Part shown: piece by piece, positions 1-5,201 of the stretch
Position numbering within the stretch: position 1 is the stretch's first letter
How the letters are laid out: every line of letters starts with the position of its first letter
Source of the DNA: Bacillota bacterium
Lineage (GTDB): Bacteria > Bacillota > Clostridia > Oscillospirales > Ruminococcaceae
DNA length: 5,201 nt
Reading direction: 5' to 3'
Assembly: GCA_023395435.1 (NCBI GenBank)
Contig: JAEWZG010000117.1
Span: 1 to 5,201, forward strand
Notes under the pieces: model-generated
Told to the model about the DNA's origin: nothing
What the model saw: only the letters and a program-made list of their open reading frames with translations
The model's database searches: none
Program-made: the position numbers and the translations under genes

Positions 1-1571
1 AAGCCCCGACATGGTGCAGTGTGGATCTTCGCGACGGAAATCAATCCTTGATTATCCCAATGAGTCTTGAAGAAAAAATTGAATTTTTCAAGTTACTTGT
101 AAAAATTGGTTTTAAGGAAATTGAGGTTGGATTCCCTGCCGCTTCTGATACAGAATATGAATTCTGCAGAGCACTTATTGAACAGAACTTAATACCTGAT
201 GATGTGGCAATACAGGTTTTGACTCAATCACGCGAACATATTATTAAGAAAACCTTTGAAGCGCTTAAGGGTTGCAAGAATGCGATTATTCATCTTTATA
301 ACTCGACTTCTGTTGCACAACGAGAACAGGTCTTCAAGAAATCGAAGCAAGGTATAATTGATATAGCCGTTGAGGGTGCAAAGCTTTTAAATAAATATAA
401 AAATGAAACTGAAGGTAACTTCAGATTTGAGTATTCACCTGAAAGCTTTACGGGAACTGAAATGGAATTCGCCCTTGAAATCTGCAATAATGTTATTGAC
501 ATATGGAAGCCGACACCTGATAATAAAATCATTATAAATTTGCCTGGTACTGTTCAGGTTTCAATGCCACACATTTATGCAAGTCAGATTGAATACATGT
601 GTAATAATCTTAATAGCCGTGAAAATATCATCGTATCAGTTCATCCGCATAACGACAGGGGCTGCGGTGTTGCAGACAGTGAAATGGGATTGCTTGCTGG
701 TGCTGATAGAATTGAAGGAACACTTTTTGGTAATGGGGAACGTACAGGTAACGTTGATATTATTACTCTTGCCATGAATATGTTTTCACAAGGTATTGAC
801 CCTGAACTTAACTTCACTAATATTCCTGAAATCATCGAGGTTTATGAACTTCTTACAAGAATGCATGTATATGAAAGACAGCCATACAGTGGTCAACTTG
901 TTTTTGCTGCATTTTCCGGTTCACATCAGGATGCTATTGCAAAGGGTATGAAGTGGCGTGAGGAAAATGAATGCAGATACTGGACTGTTCCTTACCTCCC
1001 AATTGACCCTAAGGATATCGGACGTGAATACGATGGAGATGTCATCCGTATCAACAGCCAATCAGGTAAAGGAGGAATCGGATACCTGCTTGAGCAGAAA
1101 TACGGCTTTATTCTTCCTCCAAAAATGCGCGAGGACTTTGGTTATCTTGTCAAAGGCATTTCTGACGAGAAGCACAAAGAGCTTCTGCCGGATGAGATTT
1201 ACAGCATATTTAAAAACAACTACGTCAATATTAGCAATAAGCTTTCTATTACTGAGGCCCACTATGCACAGAAGGGTGATATTGAAGCAACCGTCAATAT
1301 TGATTTCAACGGTGAAAACAAGCAATATGTTGCTTCAGGAAACGGTCGTCTTGATGCCTGCAGTAATGCACTTAAGGAAGCTGTAGGTTTTGATTTTTCT
1401 ATTATAACATATACCGAGCATGCTCTTGAAAAATCATCAAAATCACAGGCTGTCGCTTATGTAGGAATTGAACTTGAAAATAAAAAGGTTGTATGGGGTG
1501 CTGGTATGCACAACGATATTATCACAGCTTCGGTTAATGCATTGGTAAGTGCTATAAATAAAGCTATATAA
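1..1571 (+). CDS. leuA: 2-isopropylmalate synthase (5' end cut by window edge)
   Basis: Condenses acetyl-CoA with 2-oxoisovalerate to 2-isopropylmalate, the committed step of leucine synthesis, in the cytosol. The frame is open from the left edge, with the first full codon at position 3, and reads APTWCS-VDLRDGNQ. The GTG at 21 is the Val of this conserved motif and not a start; roughly 30-40 N-terminal residues lie outside. Numbering from that Val as 1, the TIM-barrel domain carries the metal-site Arg4-Asp5, HPHNDRG at 208-214 (metal-binding His208 and His210) and FGNGERTGN at 236-244. A linker follows, and about 415-516 resembles the LeuA C-terminal dimer domain, which gives leucine feedback inhibition in the family. 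The best match by eye is the longer LeuA form of about 550 residues ('type 2'). Homocitrate or citramalate synthase is less likely given the close LeuA-like motifs. The gene ends at TAA just before a terminator, so it is the last gene of its transcript. Its promoter is not visible. Confidence 0.95.
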   Translation, partial: APTWCSVDLRDGNQSLIIPMSLEEKIEFFKLLVKIGFKEIEVGFPAASDTEYEFCRALIEQNLIPDDVAIQVLTQSREHIIKKTFEALKGCKNAIIHLYNSTSVAQREQVFKKSKQGIIDIAVEGAKLLNKYKNETEGNFRFEYSPESFTGTEMEFALEICNNVIDIWKPTPDNKIIINLPGTVQVSMPHIYASQIEYMCNNLNSRENIIVSVHPHNDRGCGVADSEMGLLAGADRIEGTLFGNGERTGNVDIITLAMNMFSQGIDPELNFTNIPEIIEVYELLTRMHVYERQPYSGQLVFAAFSGSHQDAIAKGMKWREENECRYWTVPYLPIDPKDIGREYDGDVIRINSQSGKGGIGYLLEQKYGFILPPKMREDFGYLVKGISDEKHKELLPDEIYSIFKNNYVNISNKLSITEAHYAQKGDIEATVNIDFNGENKQYVASGNGRLDACSNALKEAVGFDFSIITYTEHALEKSSKSQAVAYVGIELENKKVVWGAGMHNDIITASVNALVSAINKAI

Positions 1572-1580
1572 TCAAAATTA

Positions 1581-1618
1581 AATCTGTCGGAATTTTAAAC
1601 TCCGACAGATTATTTTTT
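1581..1618. terminator. Bidirectional intrinsic terminator between leuA and the HhH gene
   Basis: A perfect 11-bp inverted repeat, AATCTGTCGGA (1581-1591) and TCCGACAGATT (1601-1611), encloses a 9-nt loop. On the plus strand it is followed by ATTTTTTAT, a good U-tract ending leuA. On the minus strand the hairpin lies just past the stop of the convergent gene and is followed by TAATTTTGAT, a weaker U-rich tail, so it probably serves both genes. Confidence 0.9.
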
Positions 1619-2531
1619 ATACTGTTAAATATTTTCTGATTGCCTGGAACTGATTTGTTTTCTCAACTGACAATACCATGTCGACATCCAATAATGATTC
1701 ATACCTACAGCCATCGTGACTTCTATAGTATATAATTGCTTTTGCTGTATAGTCCTTTATACCTGGAATTTTCATAAGTTCTTCGAAGGTAGCAGTATTA
1801 ACATTAACAGAATTTAAAGGTATTTCCGTTGTTACAACTGGTGCTGTGGTTGTTGAAGTTATTGTAGTAGTCTGTTGCTTTGGTGGTAACTTTTTAACAT
1901 CTACTATTATATTTGATTTTATACCATCAAAAGTTTTCTGTCCTATTCCATCAACAAGCATAATTTCTTCTATGCTATAAAAATAACCTTTAGCCTTGCG
2001 ATGGCTTATTATATTTTTTGCTTTGTCATCACCTATTCCCGACAAAGTCACAAGTTCAGAATATGTAGCAAAATTAATATCCAAAGGATAATTCACAATA
2101 TTTTTTTCAGTAGTTGGTTTTGAACTTTTGCTTTCTGTATCCATTGTTGAAGAAGAGTTATCAGCTGAGTTTAATACATATAGATATTTTTTAAGCTTTT
2201 CAAGAGTTTTTTCACCTATGCTATCAACATTAAGAAGTTGTTCCATACTTGTATACATACCTATTTCTGTTCGGTAATCGATAATTTTTTGTGCTGTTTT
2301 CTCTCCTATTCCATCAATCTGCATTAGTTGCTCTTTTGATACTGTATTTAAATCAGCAGGGAAAATATATGTGTCTTCGGGTAAATGACTTGAGTCTGAT
2401 GTTGATGTTCCATTAGAAAAAGTAACTTTTGATTTTGAATTAACGCATACTGATACTGTTATTGCTGTGAGTCCTATTACTATCACAAAGGATAACAGAA
2501 CGAACATAAATTTTTTGTCGATTTTATTCAT
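1617..2531 (-). CDS. Membrane-anchored protein with three ComEA-type helix-hairpin-helix domains
   Basis: Predicted DNA-binding protein of 304 residues held outside the membrane. Residues 1-7 are basic and about 8-30 form one hydrophobic segment, read as an uncleaved anchor. There is no convincing lipobox around Cys29. Three ComEA-like units follow: about 58-119 (hairpins DGIGEKT 73-79 and DSIGEKT 103-109), 148-210 (SGIGDDK 164-170, DGIGQKT 194-200) and 239-303 (PGIKDYT 256-262, with a degenerate second hairpin near 284-291). Each opens with a version of the ComEA 'DLNTA' motif: DLNTV, DINFA, NVNTA. Ser/Thr-rich linkers of about 30 residues separate the units. Gram-positive ComEA, the DNA receptor for transformation, normally has one such domain plus an N-terminal SLBB domain; no SLBB region is seen and no comEB/comEC is adjacent, so comEA is not assigned. 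The ATG at 2529-2531 has GGAG seven bases upstream. It is divergent from a translesion polymerase across a LexA-like region. A role in DNA uptake, or tethering or repair of DNA, is inference. Confidence 0.85.
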   Translation of the reverse strand: MNKIDKKFMFVLLSFVIVIGLTAITVSVCVNSKSKVTFSNGTSTSDSSHLPEDTYIFPADLNTVSKEQLMQIDGIGEKTAQKIIDYRTEIGMYTSMEQLLNVDSIGEKTLEKLKKYLYVLNSADNSSSTMDTESKSSKPTTEKNIVNYPLDINFATYSELVTLSGIGDDKAKNIISHRKAKGYFYSIEEIMLVDGIGQKTFDGIKSNIIVDVKKLPPKQQTTTITSTTTAPVVTTEIPLNSVNVNTATFEELMKIPGIKDYTAKAIIYYRSHDGCRYESLLDVDMVLSVEKTNQFQAIRKYLTV

Positions 2532-2537
2532 AATATT

Positions 2538-2542
2538 ACTCC
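2538..2542 (-). promoter_or_regulatory. Ribosome binding site of the HhH gene
   Basis: On the minus strand the sequence reads GGAGTAATATT-ATG, placing GGAG seven bases before the ATG at 2529-2531. This spacing fixes that ATG as the start, which also leaves a short basic N-terminus before the hydrophobic anchor. Confidence 0.75.
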
Positions 2543-2561
2543 GAAAAAATTAAATTTCTTA

Positions 2562-2590
2562 TTTACAAAAGAGAACATATGTGCTATTAT
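2562..2590 (+). promoter_or_regulatory. Sigma-A-type promoter of the Y-family polymerase gene
   Basis: TTTACA (2562-2567) and TATTAT (2585-2590) are separated by exactly 17 bp; each hexamer differs from consensus at one base. The expected transcription start is near 2597, about 30 bases before the polymerase ATG. The first LexA-like box occupies the 3' part of the spacer, so a bound repressor would block RNA polymerase. Confidence 0.7.
2573..2584. promoter_or_regulatory. LexA-like operator, imperfect (box 1)
   Basis: GAACATATGTGC fits the Gram-positive LexA/DinR core GAAC-N4-GTTC with one mismatch in the right half (GTGC). Its central ATAT is that of the well-known CGAACATATGTTCG consensus. 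It lies inside the -35/-10 spacer of the plus-strand promoter and across the predicted start of the minus-strand transcript, so it could affect both genes. Being imperfect, it may bind only with help from box 2, centred 29 bp away. Confidence 0.6.
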
Positions 2591-2594
2591 TATA
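2589..2594 (-). promoter_or_regulatory. Candidate -10 element of the HhH gene
   Basis: The minus strand has a perfect TATAAT here. A 17-bp spacer would put the -35 at about 2612-2617, which reads CTCCGA and is poor, so the promoter may be weak or may use another element. The predicted start near 2582 would give a leader of about 50 bases. This -10 overlaps the plus-strand -10 by two bases, so the two promoters should compete for RNA polymerase. Confidence 0.4.
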
Positions 2595-2601
2595 TTCAAT
2601 A

Positions 2602-2613
2602 GAACATTTGTTC
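2602..2613. promoter_or_regulatory. LexA (DinR) operator, perfect core (box 2)
   Basis: GAACATTTGTTC has both half-sites, GAAC and GTTC, at the four-base spacing of the Firmicutes LexA box, and is followed by G as in the extended consensus. It sits at about +5 to +16 of the predicted polymerase transcript and directly before its GGAG. For the minus-strand promoter it falls in the spacer next to the presumed -35. LexA would repress here until RecA-stimulated self-cleavage after DNA damage. Such control is typical of translesion polymerase genes, which supports the call. Confidence 0.8.
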
Positions 2614-2617
2614 GGAG
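2614..2617 (+). promoter_or_regulatory. Ribosome binding site of the Y-family polymerase
   Basis: GGAG lies ten bases before the ATG at 2628. A nearer ATG at 2623 is in another frame and opens only a short reading frame without a recognisable product. The ATG at 2628 begins MRTILHCDLNNFF, with the catalytic Asp at residue 8 as in DinB, so it is the real start. Confidence 0.7.
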
Positions 2618-2627
2618 ATGATATGCC

Positions 2628-3842
2628 ATGCGAACTATCTTGCATTGTGACCTTAATAATTTTTTTGCATCTGTCGAATGTAAGGTTAACCCAGAACTTA
2701 AAAAATATCCAGTTGCAGTATGCGGAAGTGTTGAGGACAGACGCGGAATTGTTCTTGCTAAAAATGATATTGCAAAAGCAACCGGAGTCTCAACAGGTGA
2801 ACCAATATGGCAAGCTAAACAGAAATGCAGAAACCTTGTTATAGTTCCTCCTCATTTTAATCTATATGAGGAATATTCAAGAAAGACATATGAAATATAC
2901 ACAAGATTCACCGACAACATAGAAGCCTTTGGAATTGATGAATGCTGGCTTGATGTAACTGGTTCAGCGAGGCTTTTCGGTAAGGGAGAAGACATCGCTT
3001 TTAAAATTAAAGAAACAGTAAAATCAGAGCTTGGACTTTGCATTTCAGTAGGAGTTAGCTTTAACAAAATATTTGCAAAACTGGGTAGTGATATGAAAAA
3101 GCCTGACGCTATTACTGTTATTTCTTATGAAAATTTTAAAAATAAGATATGGGAGCTTCCCTGTTCTGATCTGATAGGAATAGGGCGTTCCACAAATGCA
3201 AAGCTTAAAAAGTACTCTATAAACACCATTGGGGAACTTGCTAACACCTCGCCTGATTTTCTAAAAAGAATTTTTGGAATATGTGGAGTGTATCTATGGC
3301 GACATGCAAACGGGCTCGATGATTCACCCGTTCACCATCAGAGCTATTGCCGTGAAATTAAAAGTGTTGGCAACAGCACAACCTGCCCATATGACCTTGC
3401 CAACAACGATGATGTATGGCGGGTTATGTACAGGCTTTCACAGAATGTTTGCGAAAGAATGAGGGCAAATAATCTTTCCGCAAATGGCGTTCAGATAAGC
3501 ATTAAAACTCCCGATATGCATATGACAGAACATCAGATGCATTTGTATTCGCCCGTACGATCTTCACTTTATCTGTGTAAGGCCGGATTTGAACTTTTTA
3601 AAAATAATTATGAGTGGGAAACCAATGTGCGTGCTATTGGGATACGTGCTATAAATCTTTCTGACAGCCGAGCTGAAAAACAGTTTAACTTCCTTGACGA
3701 TAACCGAAAAATTGAAAATACTGAAAAACTTGAAGAAGTAAGTGATACACTTAAAACAAGATTCGGCAAGGGAATTATTTTCCCGCTCTCTTTAAAGAAA
3801 GATATATATGTAGAATACCAGCCTAATTTCATAAAAAAATAA
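2628..3842 (+). CDS. Y-family translesion DNA polymerase (DinB/UmuC type)
   Basis: Low-fidelity polymerase that copies past damaged template bases, acting in the cytosol with the sliding clamp. The 404 residues are complete for the family. The palm domain has the catalytic triad Asp8 (CDLNNFFASVE), Asp104 and Glu105 (GIDECWLD, the family's S-x-DE-x-x-LD motif), and Phe13 sits at the steric-gate position that excludes ribonucleotides. The thumb carries a helix-hairpin-helix at about 178-206 with GIG at 184-186, and the little-finger domain covers about 245-345. QFNFL at 352-356 resembles the clamp-binding motif QL[SD]LF and precedes the usual closing helix ending in RFG (378-380). A LexA box and a good promoter lie just upstream, pointing to SOS induction. 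It is divergent from the HhH gene and convergent with ackA. The symbol is left blank because DinB, UvrX and YqjW-type subfamilies cannot be separated by eye; the Asp8 spacing matches DinB. Confidence 0.93.
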   Translation: MRTILHCDLNNFFASVECKVNPELKKYPVAVCGSVEDRRGIVLAKNDIAKATGVSTGEPIWQAKQKCRNLVIVPPHFNLYEEYSRKTYEIYTRFTDNIEAFGIDECWLDVTGSARLFGKGEDIAFKIKETVKSELGLCISVGVSFNKIFAKLGSDMKKPDAITVISYENFKNKIWELPCSDLIGIGRSTNAKLKKYSINTIGELANTSPDFLKRIFGICGVYLWRHANGLDDSPVHHQSYCREIKSVGNSTTCPYDLANNDDVWRVMYRLSQNVCERMRANNLSANGVQISIKTPDMHMTEHQMHLYSPVRSSLYLCKAGFELFKNNYEWETNVRAIGIRAINLSDSRAEKQFNFLDDNRKIENTEKLEEVSDTLKTRFGKGIIFPLSLKKDIYVEYQPNFIKK

Positions 3843-3871
3843 TACTCCCAATGTTCATTGAGAGTATTATT
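3832..3871. terminator. Terminator between the polymerase gene and ackA
   Basis: AATACTC (3841-3847) pairs with GAGTATT (3862-3868), extended outward by three A-T pairs (3838-3840 with 3869-3871). Inward, after one C/A mismatch, CAAT pairs with ATTG around a GTTC loop. On the minus strand the hairpin runs into seven T residues (A-tract 3833-3839, two of them in the stem), making a strong terminator for ackA. On the plus strand the tail ATTAATAAATTA is weak, and the polymerase stop codon lies within the stem. Confidence 0.85.
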
Positions 3872-3891
3872 AATAAATTATGTGTTAAGAC

Positions 3892-5091
3892 TTATTTTGA
3901 AATTAAAGCTAATGTATCTCTCGCAATAAGAAGTTCTTCATTTGTTGGAAGTATCCATACCTGAGTCTTTGAACCTTCTTCTGATATCTTGCAAAGCTTT
4001 CCGTTCATTTCTTTATTAAGTTCTTCATTAATTTTAATACCGAAGAAATCCATATCCACACAAACATCCTCACGGACATCCCATGCGTTTTCACCAATAC
4101 CACCTGTAAATATAACAGCATCAAGTCCATTCATCACTGCAGAATAAGCACCTATATATTTCTTGATCTGGTAACGGAGAATTTCGCCAGCAAGACGTGC
4201 CTGATGGTCGCCGTCTTCTGCTGCAGCAGTGATATCACGGTTATCAGATGAAATACCAGTAACACCAAGGAATCCGCTCTGCTTATTAAGATAATCGCTC
4301 ATTTCTGATGGTGAAAGGTTAAGCTTCTTTGAAACATATGTTACGGCAGAAGCATCAACAGCACCTGAACGTGTTCCCATAATCAAACCGTCAAGTGGTG
4401 TGAAGCCCATTGATGTATCAACTGACTTACCGCCATTAATACAGCAGATTGATGAACCATTACCGAGGTGACAGCTGACAATCTTCAAATCTTCTATATT
4501 CTTACCAAGCATTTTTGCAAGCTCACCTGAAACATATCTGTGTGATGTTCCGTGGAAGCCATATTTACGTACATGAAGTTTTTCATAGCATTCATATGGA
4601 AGTCCGTACATGAATGCTTTTTCAGGCATTGTCTGATGGAATGCTGTATCAAATACAACAACCTGTGGTACACCTTCAGGCAAAACACTCTTGCAAGCTC
4701 TTAAAGCCAATGCATGTGGATGATTATGGACAGGTGCAAGTTCAGACAATGAATCTATTTTATCAATTACTTCGTCTGTTACAAGTGTAGTTTTATTAAA
4801 AACTTCAGCACCCTGTACTATACGATGACCAACTGCTGAAATTTCCTTCATACTATCGATTACCTTTGCATCACCAGTTGTGAGGCAATCAACAACCTTC
4901 ATAAAAGCTTCTGTATGAGTTGGAAAATCGCACTCACATGAATACTGACGTCCGTCGAAAGTTTTGTGTGTTATTTTTCCGTCAATGCCGATTCTTTCAG
5001 CATTACCTTTTGCAAGAACCTGTTCATTCTCCATATCAATAAGCTGATACTTTAAAGATGAACTTCCTGCGTTGACAACAAGAATTCTCAT
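3892..5091 (-). CDS. ackA: Acetate kinase
   Basis: Interconverts acetyl phosphate plus ADP and acetate plus ATP in the cytosol; in fermenters it gives ATP and acetate as the last step after phosphotransacetylase. At 399 residues it is full length for the family. It opens with the ASKHA-fold phosphate loop VNAGSSSLK (6-14). Catalytic and binding residues match the Methanosarcina thermophila enzyme closely: Asn7, Arg90, Asp148 (VFDTAFHQTMP), His180 (YGFHGTSHRYV) and Arg241 (GTRSGAVD), with Glu385 near the C-terminus. HLGNGSS (208-214) and FTGGIGENA (328-336) are the other family signatures. Propionate or butyrate kinase is less likely, because the acetate kinase signatures are intact and butyrate kinases are shorter. 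Start ATG 5089-5091 has GGAGGG nine bases upstream. No pta gene is next to it: the downstream neighbour is the convergent polymerase, and the 110 bases upstream hold no gene, so it is probably monocistronic unless a gene upstream lies beyond the window. Confidence 0.97.
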   Translation of the reverse strand: MRILVVNAGSSSLKYQLIDMENEQVLAKGNAERIGIDGKITHKTFDGRQYSCECDFPTHTEAFMKVVDCLTTGDAKVIDSMKEISAVGHRIVQGAEVFNKTTLVTDEVIDKIDSLSELAPVHNHPHALALRACKSVLPEGVPQVVVFDTAFHQTMPEKAFMYGLPYECYEKLHVRKYGFHGTSHRYVSGELAKMLGKNIEDLKIVSCHLGNGSSICCINGGKSVDTSMGFTPLDGLIMGTRSGAVDASAVTYVSKKLNLSPSEMSDYLNKQSGFLGVTGISSDNRDITAAAEDGDHQARLAGEILRYQIKKYIGAYSAVMNGLDAVIFTGGIGENAWDVREDVCVDMDFFGIKINEELNKEMNGKLCKISEEGSKTQVWILPTNEELLIARDTLALISK

Positions 5092-5100
5092 TTATTCGTT

Positions 5101-5106
5101 CCCTCC
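5101..5106 (-). promoter_or_regulatory. ackA: Ribosome binding site of ackA
   Basis: The minus strand reads GGAGGGAACGAATAA-ATG, a near-perfect Shine-Dalgarno sequence nine bases before the start. It fits a highly expressed fermentation gene and confirms the ATG at 5089-5091. Confidence 0.85.
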
Positions 5107-5114
5107 AAATATGC

Positions 5115-5143
5115 TTGACATTTACATCATTATTTTATATTAT
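5115..5143 (+). promoter_or_regulatory. Near-consensus plus-strand promoter leading out of the window
   Basis: TTGACA (5115-5120), a 17-bp spacer, then TATTAT (5138-5143): a full-consensus -35 and a -10 with one mismatch. Transcription would start near 5150 and run right. No ribosome binding site or start codon is evident in the remaining bases, so the target gene must begin beyond 5201. The rest of 5107-5201 is AT-rich; the minus strand has loose -10-like sequences (for example TATAAA) that could serve ackA, but none has a convincing -35 partner. Confidence 0.5.
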
Positions 5144-5201
5144 TACAAATAGAATTAAAAAGCAAGAAAAACTGTTAAAAATCATTAATATTCACAAAAT
5201 A

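Noticed and set aside
21..23. GTG as the start codon of leuA.
   Set aside because: The frame stays open to the left edge and reads APTWCS before the conserved VDLRDGNQ motif; this Val is internal and the true start lies outside the window.
234..245. GAACATATTATT inside leuA as a LexA box.
   Set aside because: Only the left half-site is present, the right half does not match GTTC, and it lies within coding sequence with no promoter nearby.
958..1386. Long reading frames in other frames over leuA, the polymerase gene and ackA.
   Set aside because: They lie wholly within well-identified genes, lack ribosome binding sites and show no recognisable protein character.
1617..2531. Calling the HhH protein ComEA or a lipoprotein.
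   Set aside because: It has three units, no SLBB domain and no neighbouring com genes, and the residues before Cys29 do not fit a lipobox well; a general description is safer.
2623..2844. ATG at 2623 as the start of a separate small gene ahead of the polymerase.
   Set aside because: It overlaps the polymerase in another frame, gives no recognisable protein, and the conserved polymerase N-terminus starts cleanly at 2628.
1..5201. Mobile element, CRISPR array, tRNA, rRNA or riboswitch.
   Set aside because: No transposase or integrase motifs, no regularly spaced direct repeats, no cloverleaf-like sequence and no structured leader were found; the inverted repeats seen are explained as terminators or LexA boxes.

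Overview
This window looks like the chromosome of a low-GC Gram-positive anaerobe of the Clostridia, most plausibly a Ruminococcus-like (Oscillospiraceae) bacterium. The grounds are AT-rich DNA, strong GGAG/GGAGG ribosome binding sites, compact U-tailed hairpin terminators, a Firmicutes-type LexA box (GAAC-N4-GTTC), and the sequence character of the LeuA and AckA proteins. Genus assignment is inference.

Layout, left to right. (1) Positions 1-1571, plus strand: leuA, 2-isopropylmalate synthase, cut by the left edge so that only the N-terminal few dozen residues are missing. (2) 1581-1618: a hairpin terminator shared with the convergent gene to its right. (3) 1617-2531, minus strand: a membrane-anchored protein with three tandem ComEA-type helix-hairpin-helix units. 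(4) 2532-2627: a 96-bp divergent control region with two LexA-like operators and two overlapping promoters. (5) 2628-3842, plus strand: a Y-family (DinB/UmuC-type) translesion DNA polymerase. (6) 3832-3871: a second convergent hairpin terminator. (7) 3892-5091, minus strand: ackA, acetate kinase, complete. (8) 5092-5201: an AT-rich upstream region with the ackA ribosome binding site and a near-consensus plus-strand promoter pointing out of the window.

leuA (leucine biosynthesis) and ackA (acetate and ATP formation in fermentation) are ordinary housekeeping genes with no visible functional link to the middle pair. The point of interest is that middle pair. A polymerase expected to be SOS-induced and a membrane-tethered HhH DNA-binding protein are transcribed divergently from one short region. 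Its two LexA-like sites are placed so that each could block one promoter. This suggests, without proving, that the HhH protein belongs to the DNA-damage regulon. No CRISPR array, insertion sequence, tRNA, rRNA or obvious horizontally acquired island was seen.
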